Source of the DNA: Glossina fuscipes
Taxonomy: Eukaryota > Arthropoda > Insecta > Diptera > Glossinidae
Direction: 5' to 3'
Length of the DNA: 64,000 bases
Assembly (NCBI RefSeq): GCF_014805625.2
Contig: NW_023998415.1
Coordinates: 34,604,302 to 34,668,301, forward strand
Notes under the pieces: generated by a model
The model's input: the letters and a program-made list of their open reading frames with translations, nothing else
Database searches by the model: none
Told to the model about the DNA's origin: nothing
Translations under genes and position numbers: made by a program
Shown: piece after piece, positions 26,662-38,807 of the stretch
Position numbering within the stretch: position 1 is the stretch's first letter
How the letters are laid out: the number at the start of each line of letters is the position of its first letter

Positions 26662-28972
26662 GTAAGTGAATGGAATAATTAATTTTTGTTTTTCTTACAT
26701 CTATATAAGTGGAATGACGGAAATGAGTTAGTTATGTCATTATCAAATTAGTAAAAGACACCTCCTACCGTATGCTTGTTTGGAAAATTTTCATGTCCTT
26801 ACTTGAAATACGGACTGGATTTATTTACGACTACTAACTGTCCTGCAATGAAAAAAAAAAGGATGAGAAAACGTAAGAATACTAGAGAAACTTTCCAACA
26901 ACCGATTGAATAAATTATAGAATACGCGCATAATAGCAATAAAAGCGCTTGAAAGGCAGTCAAGCATTCCAAAATCTTCCTTGTAAACAATAAAATAAAC
27001 TATTACCGGCAACAATATTCGGTAAATGATGGTTCAAACACTATATTCGACTATTAAATATCCTACACCACTTCGGCTAATACAATCCTTCACCTGTCTT
27101 GTAGGTCATAGAGAAGTAATTTTCATCGTAAAATATTCAAAAATCGTATCTTTTTTGCCATGTAAAGGCTTACTTTTCATCAGAGCCCTTACATAGCAAG
27201 AGGTCTGAAACACGAATTAGGTAAAATTATATATCGCATCACTTGCCATAACATGGTTAATTCGTCTAGTATATCACTATGCTTTCTTTCACTATTGCCT
27301 TTCGTCGAGGAATACTAAAGAATGACGCGCATCTTTTCTTGCGAGGACTTCTTAAAAGTAAGGTTCGTAGAGGGCGAGCGATCGTAGAAATGATGCGATT
27401 GTACGTATTCTCAATAGGGTTGGTCCGTGCACCGCATCCAAATTTCATTAAAAGCATCCCGATGATTGGAAGCTTCAAAGTCATAACGAATATACTCGTC
27501 GACAGATATCCTTGTGAATCGACTGGTGTAATGAAAGCTTAGTTTATCATAAACTCTTCGAGGCATTGAATACATGCATACACACACATACCTGCACACC
27601 GTACACGATGTACGATATGATGCTACAATAAATGCCAGGCGCTGTCACTAGGATCGATCATTTGATGAAATTCATATCGAAGCTTATTCTCATATTCGGT
27701 ATAACTAGTAGGCTTTTTTAGAAGATGACTCGAAAGTCCTTACTTTGTATGCCTCGGTTAGGCATGGATTTTTTTTCATGCCTTTTCAATATTTTACGGA
27801 ACTTTATCTTATTTAACGCTAGAACTGTCAATTTCTTGCATACATTGTATATCTACCGAATGGGATCATTTTGATCCCTTACCACACATCGCAGAACTAG
27901 ACGTAGGCAGCTTACATTCTTTGGCACAAGCATTTTTTAAAATTGGCTCCAAAATGATATCGTCAACAGCGGACGTATTAGTAACGAATCAAAACCATGT
28001 TTGCAACAAACACGCAAATGAATATGGTGAACGTTTAGGTACCAGGTTATCTGAAATATCATCCGGACAGGATCGAAAGTTATAGACCGAAATATAAAAC
28101 AATCATTGGTCTCTACTGCTTATCATTTATGGTGGGCGTATATTTGGGCAGATCGCAAACAGTTTTTGCTAAACTGCAGCAACTTCTTAGCTCGATTTTT
28201 GCGACTGTATAAGTATACGTCACCGATATCTTGAAAACTAGAGGTAGACTAGAGGTAGAAAAAAAGTGATTGCAGGTATTTAAAGGTCTTGTCGCATAAA
28301 TAAAAATCATTCAATAATTACGGAACAATGCATGCTGTATACCCGTTTTTTCTAAGATCGCAAATTAAAAACGAATCAACGTGATGTACCCGTTTGGGCT
28401 GCTGTTAAAGTTAAACGAAAGCTCATATACCCATCAACTTTCCGTTTTCTATAAGCTTCCTTAACTTAAGCATCTGTTTCTATAACAAATTGATAATAAT
28501 ATTAAATTGCTCCCGAATTATTAATCGGATTTCTTGTAGAAATATATTCTGCATCGCCCGCCACACATGTTAATGTTGTAAAAAATATTCATTCTCATGT
28601 ATAAGACATACCAAAACATTTGAATCTCTCTCTAGTCGTCCCCGTAGTGTACGTTGAGCCAAAAAAAAAAAAAAAAAAACAAAGAAATCATTTCATGTTT
28701 CTTCTTGCACAGGTAATCTTCTACTATCACACCTTTTAAGTAGACGTCAATATGCGTTTGACAGTGATGTTTACTTCAAGTCGCTTTGTGCAAAGCCACG
28801 GGTATACCGCAGAGATCTATTTTTAGGCGGTTATTGTTTTCCTGACACATCAACGAACCATCATGAGGATCATGGTGATGTCCGAATACACATCAATTGT
28901 CCGCCGAATGACATTCACGCAAGCAAACAAACGAACAAATAAGCAAATGTTCATGCTATAAAAAAACAACAT

Positions 28973-29380
28973 TTTTTATACCCATGACCGAAGGACGAGG
29001 AGCATATTCATTTTGTCAAGACGTTTGCAACACCCGCAAGAAAGCATCAGACATCCCACAAAATTTACACATTCTTGATCAGCATCAAATTCGACACCGG
29101 TATTAACCATGTCCGTCTGTCTGTCTGTCCATCTGTCTGGCTGCGCATCTGCATAGTATTAGTCGTACACATTCTCCCGTTATCGGAAATGAAAAAAAAT
29201 TTGGGAGGAAACTAAACTTTTCACAGGACGCGCTCCGAAACCCCACACGCCTATAAGACAAAAATTGTTATTTTGATAATAAGAAAAATCAGCTGCGCCC
29301 ACTCCACATTATGGAGCATACATTTATAGTTCTTTTCCTGGTATTGTCTTTTTTAGGATAACGGTGATGGGTACAAAAGA
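28973..29380 (+). mobile_element. TIR element, most complete copy (about 408 bp)
   Basis: 5' terminus TTTTTATACCCATGACCG and 3' terminus CGGTGATGGGTACAAAAGA form inverted repeats of about 17 bp. Internal modules are CATATTCATTTTGTCAAGAC, CATTCTTGATCAGCATCAAA and a (GTCT/GTCC)n stretch (CCGTCTGTCTGTCTGTCC). There is no open frame for a transposase, so it is non-autonomous. The DNA transposon superfamily is not determined. Confidence 0.6.
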
Positions 29381-30789
29381 TTGGGTGACCATCGAATATA
29401 ATTTTCTTACTTTGTTTAATTGCGTAATAAACTTTTTAAGCCTTCGAGAATATGGAGAAAAATCATTATTTACTTGAAAAGAGAATTTTTTCTCTAGAAT
29501 TTTGAATCACTTCTAGGAAGTTATAATTACATGATGGTTTCTGGGTTCACTACTATACAAACAGTTATCTGAACAAAGTATTTATTTTCACTTAAAAGCA
29601 TTTCAAAGTCAAAATACGTTCGTCTCGGCTTCACAGTGACGAATGTTGAAAGCAATCAGTTACTCCGCTCAGAAATTATTATAAGAGTTTAGGCTAATTA
29701 TAGGATTATACATTTTTTTTTGCCATTTTCTCTATCATTTCGCAACACGTAAAATGCAAAATACACGATTACGTCCTTGACGGATGCATTAAAAGCGACA
29801 GATACTCGGATTTACACTTCGAAGGAGGGAAATGAGAAAGAAACATTAAAGACGGGAGAGCAGTTGATGCCTCTGGAAGAGCAGACTAATGGTAAAAATT
29901 TGATATAGCAAACAACATGTAAGTTTAAAACTCTCAATACGGTTTCCTTAAAACACGATTTTAAAAACAACAACATAGCGCCAAGAATTTTGATTCTTTC
30001 TATCCAAGCTTTCCAAAGGGAAGTATGTAAGAGATTTTTGATATCTTAATTTAAAATTTGCTCATTAACAAATGATTCTCACTTTTGGTCCCCGAGTACT
30101 ACTTCAGCGTACAAATATCTGCTTTAATACGACTGGCAGAACTTCTGGTACATTTGTATATATAGTTTGTGCCGATGTATGCAACACTCACAAGAACTTG
30201 ACGTACGCCCACCTTTTATTATCCTGGTCGACTGTGAATCGACTTAACGTTGTCTGTCCATCTTACTTTTTTTGTGCTTAACCTACAGGTCTTAGTTTGT
30301 TCAAAATTTTGACAAGATTGGGTTTATTGGTATGTTTTGGCGCAGCGACGAACGCTGCTGAAAATGGTTCTGATCGGATCACTTTTTCGATCACTTCCTA
30401 TATACACCTCTTTTTGAAAAATCGTTACATCAATGCTTGCAGAGTCGTGTAGGGTGTTTAGTGATAGGCCCATTATGGTGATTTTACTTGTACAAATGAG
30501 AGTGTCCGTTGCGTGGATTGCTTAAAAAGAAATGAAAGTGGTGAAAACTAGATGCGTAGGACATTATTCCTATTTCCCAAAATCGTGTCACATAGAGAGA
30601 GATCTGCCATATCTTCAACAAGCTACAATTTACGATAGCAAAAAGAAATCGTCACATCAGACTAGTGAGGCGCTCAACAGTAATGCTTGAGAATCATTTC
30701 TTTATACACTCTGTTGCATGTCATTCTAGGCCTGATAGCCATTATTCCTAAAGGTCATCATATATCTTTTTCGCTTTGTTTTGGTCTTA

Positions 30790-31090
30790 TTTCCCTTCGT
30801 GATGGGAGGTATATTGGTTTTGTCAAAACATTTACAACACACAAACGGAAACCTTAAAGACCCCATAAAGTAAACATGCTTTTAACCCAGCAACGAATTC
30901 TAGGCCGATACAAGCGTGTCTGTCTGCCTGCATGTGTAATGTCTGTGGTACAAGTTCTTCTGGGCGCCAAACAGCAGCAGTCGACTTCGAATTTGACACA
31001 AAGATTGAAAGCTTCTGCACGTAGATTGGTGTTGAAATTGTACCGATACGGTCAACGGACACGATCGCAATACAACATAACCTGGAACCA
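30790..31090 (+). mobile_element. TIR element, 5' part, upstream member of a pair
   Basis: Starts at TTCGTGATGGGAGGTATATT, then TTTTGTCAAAACATTTACAA, CCTTAAAGACCCCATAAAG and a GTCTGTCTGCCTGC stretch, then GACTTCGAATTTGACACAAA and ATACAACATAACCTGG. It aligns with 31245-31500, so two copies sit head to tail. The 3' end is lost. Confidence 0.5.
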
Positions 31091-31244
31091 CTTTTCTTTT
31101 GAAGAAAGCAAAAAAAAAAAAATTTTTTTTCTCTTGTTACTTATAAACTGTAACAGGTGTAACGACAAAAATTCGCATATGTATTTTCTGGGTAGCCCTG
31201 CAGCACATGTGCACCTTACTCAATGCTATAGAATATTACAATTT

Positions 31245-31659
31245 AGTTCTTTCATTAAAACGAATGCAACATCGAGAAGGAAGCTTCAGGGACCATGCAA
31301 TAAAGTGCACTGGTTAGCGTAAAATCTGTGGATAGTTCTAGAAACCTTTGTCAGTCCATCGAATCAAAAATGGAGATGTCTACTTCAAATTTGTCCAGAA
31401 GATTGGAAGTGCTTCCACGGCGGTTGATATTGAAAACGAGTGAAACTGGTAGGAGGACTCGTCCACAGCACAATACAATTATATCCTGGCTTTCTGTATT
31501 TTTGCCCGTAAACTACAGCAGACACACGATATAAATTTGTACTTCCATTATACATAAATAAAAAAGAACAGCCACGCCCACATAATATTGTGGAGTAGAT
31601 AAATTTAGTTTGTTTCGTCTTTTCAGACTTTTTGAAGATAACGGTGATTGGTATAAAAG
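31245..31659 (+). mobile_element. TIR element, 3' member of the pair
   Basis: It contains GAAGGAAGCTTCAGGGACC, TACTTCAAATTTGTCCAGAA and ACAATTATATCCTGG, parallel to the neighbour at 30790, and ends GATAACGGTGATTGGTATAA (31637-31656), a family 3' terminus. Its 5' terminus is lost. Confidence 0.5.
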
Positions 31660-32530
31660 ACTCGGTCGGTTTTTTATTTTCTTTAATTTTTTCAATTCTC
31701 AATAATTTATTTTGCGTATATATTTTTAAGAATGTGTATTATCATCATAGGTGTACATATACCAATATTTCGTGGTTGAATATCACTAAGCAATCGTAGT
31801 AAAGTGAATCGAAAATGATTAAAATAATGTCCAAAGGATCGCACCAAGATTCTTCAAAAAAATGTACAGTTCACATGTCCATGTAGTCCGTTTCCATTCA
31901 AGTATTGACATGATTAAAACTCCCTCAGCGGTATAATCTGAGATGTAAAATTCCACGTGAGGCTTCGAAGTGTCTGCAAATTGCTTTAACACATTATCTA
32001 AAAGAATGATGAAAGTAAACAAACCTAATACTAAAATTCATCTTAGAGAATATAGGAAAAAAAACGGAAAAAGGGAACTGTTTTATGGTTTGCTACACAA
32101 GCTGGCCATGACCTAGTTTTTCCTTCTCTGCTTTACATGTACGGGAGGATCATCCTCAGAAGGCATATATGGGCGGATATTTTGATCCTTCTATCTGGTC
32201 AAATTTATGAATGATGTGCGAAAACCCCAACTTTTTTCCGCTGCTAAAGACAGAGTTATTCTAAGTTCTATTAACCTTGCGCGCCTGACTAATTCTGCCA
32301 ATTTTGAATATTAGTTCGTTGGCCGGACCCTTTAATATTTGTGCTAAATTTCATTTTATATTCATTTTCGTTTATTCATTTATTAGGTAACTCTAAAGCC
32401 ACACGTCTATTATCTACTTACATCGACACATTTCGTGTGCAAAGAGAAACAATAACATAAGTGAGTGTACAAGGAAGCTAGATGGCTGCTATTGTAATCA
32501 TCTTGCTCCAACAAATATATACATTATGAG

Positions 32531-32952
32531 CTAAGCAGTGCGGTCAATTTTCGGTCTTCTAAACGTATTCGAAGAAACAGCACGAACAATGAAACATCGT
32601 TCGGCTGATGAGTTAGACAAGCGTGGTAGTAATATGAAAGGGTTTCTGATCGATTTTGAGGACTGCAGTCGTTCAATTAAAAGGCTTGGAAATCGAGTTT
32701 GAATGATTTTGCGTAGGCAAATAAGCAATAAAGGAAGAGTTAGAGTCGTTTACACATAAGCTTTCGATCACTACAAGAAAATTTGAGTTCATCATACAAT
32801 TTGTTTATAAGCTTAGTGTATAGTACTCCGTCAAATCTTTTTGTGAGATCGAGAACGACAAGGACACAGCCGCTACCAGTATTGGTGTTGGAAAAATTTC
32901 GAGGCGCAATGTATAGTCCGAAACTCGAGATGGGCATCATGCAGGGTATCAC
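32531..32952 (-). mobile_element. Non-LTR retrotransposon (LINE) ORF2 remnant
   Basis: The minus-strand frame 32952-32740 contains GCVLVVLDLTKRFDGVLYTK, motif A of reverse transcriptase (hydrophobic-LDLTKAFD with the catalytic Asp), followed by the usual INKLYDELKFSC helix. A second frame, 32728-32531, has LLPRLSNSSAERCFIVRAVS, which resembles the extreme C-terminus of jockey/CR1-type ORF2 (IPR..S..AER.F.VRA...WN.LP). Everything between is deleted. The element is broken, and its clade is not resolved. Confidence 0.6.
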
Positions 32953-33109
32953 TGTTATTCAAGAATGAATCAACTTGTTCCTACTTTGGAGAGGCGGCGT
33001 AGAATTCTAATCGGTCGAAGATTATTATGTCCAAAGGACAGTCCTATTTAGGAATGGGTCTACAAGGCGATATCGTAATTTCTGCGGCCAGGAGAATGTT
33101 TACCCCAAA

Positions 33110-33262
33110 CATTTGGTAGACGGGTACATGCACAAACACACAGACAGACGGACATGCCGATATTGACCTAGAAGTTGATGCTGATCAAAACTATATATAC
33201 CTCAGAACATTTTGGCGAACTGAATACGTCCTCAACTTTTGATGATGGGCATCAAAATAATG
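33110..33262 (-). mobile_element. TIR element fragment, minus strand
   Basis: The plus strand shows CAGACAGACGGACATGCCGA, TGATGCTGATCAAAACTATA and GATGATGGGCATCAAAATAA. The reverse complement has the module order of the family (terminus-like CCCATCATC, TTTTGATCAGCATCA, then the GTCCGTCTGTC stretch). Confidence 0.4.
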
Positions 33263-33419
33263 AAATTAAAAGAAAATGGAAAGCAATGATTTTCTTAAAT
33301 TATTTCTACCTTTGTTACCGCTTCTGCTATGTATTCTGTATACGAATTTCCATCGCTAGCGATCATATCATGCACTTTTTTTCCAAAATTAATTCGATTT
33401 ATGGAGTTGTGCAGACTCG

Positions 33420-33600
33420 ACTTCGGGTCATGTTGCAGAGTATTGTTCTAAATTCGCTTATACTACTCGAACATACGTTCACGGGCGGGAAGCAATCATC
33501 AGATTCAGAAAGTGACTCTAAATCGATTGGCATGATAAAGGGATATCTAACATCCTTCTGGGTGTTGCCTTCCCTTGTATCACAGGTAGTATAGGGTGTA
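33420..33600 (+). repeat. Interspersed repeat tail
   Basis: GATTCAGAAAGTGACTCTAA, then ATCGATTGGCATGATAAAGG, CATCCTTCTGGGTGTTGC and an end near GTAGTATAGGGTGTAAAAA. It resembles the tails at 55205-55420 and 55860-56175. Confidence 0.45.
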
Positions 33601-33959
33601 AAAATTACAATATTTAAAATTTTTCATATATTATTTAAAACAATTTATTATATTGAAAGTAATTGATCACAACAGCCCTTTACTCGCCAACGTACTAATA
33701 TAGTAATTACCTCCTAAATCACTTGCGTCTTTCCGTCTAATATCTGCTCATGTATTTCTGTGTCCAACCTGAAATTTAGGACACTAGTCCTCTTTTTCAA
33801 CCCCTTCCCATGTAGCGACGCTTCTTGAACAAACTTTATATAGAGAAAAATTGCAATTTTCAAAATTTTTCGACAAATATCGCTGTATGATAATAATATT
33901 TTGACATTTTAGATTAGTATGAAAAATTTGTTTCGGCTAGGGCAATTTTTTGAACTCTC

Positions 33960-34425
33960 TCTCATATAACCATTCCTATAGCGACCTCATCTTTATAACG
34001 CAAACAGACTTAATTTTTAATATTGTATGATGAAAATAGGTCCATAGTAGCAAACAGGCAAAAAGAAATGAACAGCGGGGAATTTGGACTACATGTTCTT
34101 ATTGTTTAGATCCCAACATATGTAAGGGTTATCATGAAAAGCAAGCCCTTATATGGAGAAGAAGTATAATTTTTAGTTTTCTATAAAGCATATTGAAAAC
34201 TAGTGAAAATTTCGGGAAGTTAATTAAATTTGCTAAATTTGGATTACGTCATATGATGCTTCGGCCATCTCCTAATATGCGGTCTTTCATGCAATATATA
34301 TGTATGCATGAAAGTAATGTGTCATTTTTGGTGTCTTATTATCAAAACGAGCGAATAATTTTTCTGGGCGAAGTGCTGTAGGGTATTAAATAGTCGGCCT
34401 TGCCCGATTGTAATGTTTTTATTTG
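33960..34425 (+). repeat. Interspersed repeat, paired with 51610-52018
   Basis: It contains TCATGAAAAGCAAGCCCTTA, TAATTTTTAGTTTTCTA and, at the end, GTCGGCCTTGCCCG followed by TAATGTTTTTATTTG. The same ordered pieces occur near 51610-52018 with many differences. No coding sequence is recognised in either. Confidence 0.5.
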
Positions 34426-35454
34426 CTTTTCATTGCGAACTTACGGTTATGAATTTGACAATTGACTACGTATATGTTAGCGAATAAAGTACATCGGAGA
34501 CATTACTACATTAAAGTTACGTGTTTAGTATTTTCCTCCTGAAAATATGCAATAGATTTCATATCTATTGCATCTAAGAATATGCAATATGCTGAAATAT
34601 TGAAATGATGCTATAATTACTAAAGAGTTAAACTTAAAAAAAAAGACATTAAAATAAAAATAAATTATTCTATAATCATAAGTCTTATGATTCCGGTTTG
34701 TTGAGTGCCCTCTATTAAAGATAGATTTAGTCATGAACGAAATTCAAGATAAATTACTCCGCTTAAGCGATGATGCATACACCTAACAGGCATTTATCAC
34801 AATTAGTCATCGTATAAAAATGTCGGAAAATTTTCATAGATGGCGCCTAAGCATAATCACTGGAAAAAAGATTTCTCTACATGAATGCGCACGCGTTATG
34901 GGAAATGGGAAAATAGACAAACAGGCATGAAAGGGCACAGAAAACCCCAGAATTTCCTTTATAGCAGACGTTTAACGCACATCATAAGCAAATTGCAAAT
35001 TCTTTTACGACTCAACTGTAGAGAATTTAAATAAAATTTATCTTATAAAAATACTGCTTAACAAACATAATAAAAAATATTTTCAATTAGTTCACATAAA
35101 TTCCTTTGTCATATAGAAAATAATTAATACTCTATCTAGCAATAAATACGTACAATATTTGGAAAGAGTTTAAAAGAAAAAATTAAACTTATTGATTGAG
35201 AAAAAGTGCTTAAGAAAATTTCGTAAAATTTTAAACATTTAATAAATCATCCCTTGCATACAAATTAAGTAATAATTTGTGAAAAATAAAAGCAAAGAAA
35301 TCTATTAAATTATCTCTAACGCCATCAACGTCAACATCAACCGTTCATATAGTAACGTTGGTGCTTGGAAAAAAAAATCGGTCTAAAGTTGAAAATTCAA
35401 TATATCGAGGCCCGCCTATCCAGGGGGCAACAATCATTTTAAGTTCTTTTCAAG

Positions 35455-35583
35455 ATGGATGAATGTGAGAACCTCGTCATCGGTTTAAAGGAATACGAGG
35501 CGCTTGATTTAAAGCAGCAGTCAATCAATGATAACGAAATCGATATTCATCAATTAGAATCATTCGACATTGAAGATAATATG
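35455..35583 (+). CDS. CCSER-family protein, alternative first exon or cassette exon
   Basis: A 43-codon acidic peptide starting MDECENLVIGLKEYEALDL and ending DIEDNM, then donor GTAAAG at 35584, phase 0. The start context CAAGATGG is strong for an insect. An in-frame TAA lies 15 nt upstream, so translation can begin here. The ATG is also immediately preceded by a plausible acceptor (TTCTTTTCAAG). The previous coding exon also ends in phase 0, so this 129-nt block could instead be an in-frame cassette. As a first exon it would give a shorter protein (about 1339 codons through 63675) that lacks the acylation signal. The sequence looks coding, but I recognise no motif in it. Confidence 0.6.
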
Positions 35584-35672
35584 GTAAAGTTTTGTGTCTT
35601 CCTTCTAAGATAATATCCTTTGCCGTGCTTTTCCGGCTTTAACAGATTCATCCCTTTTTAAATATATATATA

Positions 35673-35716
<44 letters not shown>

Positions 35717-36247
35717 ATACATGCACGCAGTACGACACAAATGCACGAAATTTCCAATTCCATTATGTATATGTGCGAAGAAGAGTGTGTCAAGTGCGTG
35801 TGTTCAACGTTAAATACAAGAGATGTATTCTTTCTTTATATTCTCATTTACTTAGTCTTACTACAATCATTTTTAACGTGATTTCTTTCTATTTGTTTTC
35901 ACATGAAATTTTTTTTATTTCGTATTTATTGTGTAACGACTCCATTCCAGTATAGGATTTTGATATTCTCCATATTAGTCATCTATCGTAAGACGCTACC
36001 ACCACCGCTCTGTTTGGTATTAACTATAAATTGGATAAATAATTCAATAACCGGCCGAATTGAAAAATGCATTTTTTTTTGTTTCGTTAGTTATCTTTAG
36101 TAATACTGCAGCAAAACGACGCTGTAGAGTGTTATTCTATAATCAAGTAATCAACTTTATGCTTAACTGCAATACGAATATTAACAGGTTGAGAATTAAT
36201 AACGGAATCTATCAATTAACTTTTATTGATTAAATAAACATGCAAAG

Positions 36248-36280
<33 letters not shown>

Positions 36281-36342
36281 ACATTGTTGTTTTTATTTTT
36301 AAACAAGTCTCTAATTGGAAAATTTCTTTTATTTCTTATTAG

Positions 36343-36640
36343 GGTCAGATTGAAAGCAAGAAGAGATCAAAAAAGCATCAGGGCAATGAAATACAAACAA
36401 AAGGCACTGCAATGTCATTCGGCTTTCGTAAAAATCTGAATACAACGCCAAAGAAATTGAAGAAATTAATAAAGGGCGAGACAAAGAGTTCTAAAAAACA
36501 GGATAAATGTAATAACTTTTGCGAAGACGAGAGTGCCACAGATGGCACGGGTAATGGCGAACGTCTCACAACAGCCATGGGAAAAACGGAAACTATAGTA
36601 AACAATCCAGCAGCGAGCAGAGATGATAATGGAAATGCAG
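36343..36640 (+). CDS. CCSER-family protein, basic exon
   Basis: Acceptor TTATTAG|GGTCAG, donor GCAG|GTATTG. It enters in phase 0 and leaves one base (G) over, giving residues 310-408 of the long form. It carries two lysine-rich clusters, KKRSKKH near the start and KKLKKLIKGETKSSKKQ in the middle, on either side of an SFGFRKN segment. These could bind microtubules, acidic lipid or an importin, but that is inference. Both alternative upstream exons join it in frame. Confidence 0.75.
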
Positions 36641-36955
36641 GTATTGCGCTTATGTATATGTCGCTGCACTCCATGTGTTCATAATCATCCAACAGGTGTT
36701 CGATCATTTAGCTTGTTTATACATATATATATGTGTATATAAAATGATAATATATATATATATATATTCATATATATGTATATGTGTATATATATCTACT
36801 ATGTATGTATATGTATATCCAGATTTTTTTTGTATATATGTGTTTATAAAAGTAAAATATGTTGAAACACATTCACGTAATTGAATTTTTTCTTGTTCTT
36901 TTTATTTCTTTCAATTTGTACACGTTTGTGTGTGTACACGTGCGTATGCTTACAG

Positions 36956-37252
36956 ATTTACTTAATAATATACACTTTGAAAAAATGGGTGCCGCCGCCC
37001 ATCATACAGCACATCATACAGCAAATACGACGACACAAGGCTTATTCGCGGAACAATTTGCAGGAAGTGTTGGAGAAGGTGGCCAAGCAACTTTGCCAGG
37101 GGCTGGCAGCCGTTTCGGTTATCGCGGCCCCATACGTCCCTCCTCAACCGATATAACAGCGCTTTGGCAAAAGGATAGCCATGATAATATTCAAAATAAC
37201 AACTGCACCAATGCTGGCGGTAGTAATACGAGAGGTGTGCTCATAAGCAATT
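36956..37252 (+). CDS. CCSER-family protein, Gly/His-rich exon
   Basis: Acceptor TGCTTACAG, donor AATT|GTAAGT. The G left over from the previous exon completes GAT, giving residues 409-507. The peptide runs DLLNNIHFEKMG, then a His/Ala/Thr-rich stretch, then SRFGYRGPIRPSS. The FGYR motif echoes FGFR in the preceding exon. The intron before it (36641-36955) is (TA)n-rich. Confidence 0.72.
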
Positions 37253-38483
37253 GTAAGTACAGTTTAATGCATTCCATAACGAAGTAGAGACAAAGATTCA
37301 TATTTGCATTGATGCAAAATTAATTAAGTGAACGTTGACGTTTTGAAAATCTGCCAATCAATCCAGTTAATTGAAATTCAATTTTAATTAAATTATTACA
37401 CAAGTTGATGTTAATTGAAAACTACTTGATATTGAACGGTTTACCCAATGATGTCATAAAATGAGAAACAAAGCGCAAATTATATCCCGATTCTATCCAG
37501 ATGGATCTACACATTCTTAACTCTACTCTCACCCATCCAAGTATCGGATCTAACATCGCTTCTAATACCGTTCATTGTCACGTCGTAATTTGCGATAGAT
37601 ATGGGACAAAGGACCTTGAAATCGTAATACGAAAATGGGTCGCTTGCTCTCGCGGATAAATAAGAGCTACAAAAACATATTCATTGCACGGATGCTACAC
37701 CCAAAAGGGCTCCAGACGGATCTGCCTTCACTTTCTGCAATAATCTGAGCTTGTCTGTCCGTCTGTCCATTTCATTGTCTAGTGTTCTAGACATGCAGGC
37801 TACAAAATTTGAGATATTTTGACGAAGTTTGTGACGCGGACTTGTTGTGATCCTAGAACGATGGTTCGGATCGGATCCCCTTTTCGCCCATTTCCCAATA
37901 GTTGTAGGATGGCGTAGTTGGCCGTGGCCCACCATAGTCTTCTTACTTGTTGTATTATGACTTATGGGGTATTAGAAGTGCGCTTTGATGAAAATATTGT
38001 AGGCCTAGACGTAAATATTCCGAATGGGCCCGAATATTCGCGTACGTGTAAGTGAATGAATATTTACATTTCGATCGTTGAAAGGCTGAATACTTTTTAA
38101 TTACTTATTCATTTTCACATTTTCTATTCTTTGTTCATCTATTTTTTGTTTTTTTGTACAGTTGCCTTCTTGCACTGATTGTAGAGAATATTTGCGGCAG
38201 GTTTATGCTCACTCCTAATTCGACTTACACTCTTGCCATTTTGACAATTCGAAAGTTGGGTACGCAACATATTTACGAATAAATGGGAGTAGAATCTCAA
38301 ACAGATGACGCACAGACTAAAAGTAAAGACATGCCGAAGTGTCACATAGAATTTGTTTTGCAATAGATAAATTTACTTTTCGACACTGAGAATAATTTGA
38401 ATGAAAGGGCTAATCATTTTTACGATGACCTCTAATAGTAATAATTTTCAATTATAATGTTTTGCAATTTTGCATGTTTTTAG

Positions 38484-38742
38484 TGAAACGTCGTTCCAAA
38501 AGTGCACATGCCGGTCGCATAATATCTTCTTCGAATGAGAGTGATGGCGAAACAAGGGAGGGCGTCGGCGCTCGGAAATCTAATCAACCAAAAACGATAA
38601 CATTCAACTTGAAACAGAATAGTACCATTGAATACGATCGAAGGCAATTCTTTGATCAACCCATGGTAGCAGGAATATCATCGGGATATTTGAATGGACG
38701 GACCGCAAATTTTATTAATACTGGTTTGCAGAATAACGTTAT
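38484..38742 (+). CDS. CCSER-family protein, Ser/Arg-rich exon
   Basis: Acceptor TTTTTAG, donor TTAT|GTAAAT. The leftover T plus TG makes a Leu codon, then KRRSKSAHAGRIISSSNE. It covers residues 508-593, a basic N-terminal half followed by a polar segment ending in NTGLQNNV. The reading frame is open to the donor, and reading through the donor hits TAA at once, which supports a splice here. The next intron is only 65 bp. Confidence 0.75.
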
Positions 38743-38807
38743 GTAAATATCTACATTTATTATCCGCAAAATTATAAAGTTTTATTATTCCAATAAAATC
38801 GGTTTAG

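Larger units (their letters stand above)
26662..36342 (+). other. First large intron (with alternative exon inside)
   Basis: A 9.7-kb non-coding stretch between the acylated first exon and the basic exon. It contains three repeat copies with TTTTATACCC-type ends (28973-29380, 30790-31090, 31245-31659), a LINE fragment (32531-32952), repeat tails (30330-30500, 33420-33600, 33960-34425) and the exon at 35455. Nothing else recognisable was seen at 26700-28970 or 34430-35450 apart from AT-rich DNA and a GGGATCA/TGATCCC hairpin near 27865. Confidence 0.65.

Noticed and set aside
27835..27890. GCTAGAACTGTCA next to TTTAA and a GGGATCA/TGATCCC hairpin, considered as a piggyBac-like end
   Set aside because: No second end with the required orientation was found nearby, and the match to known termini is weak.
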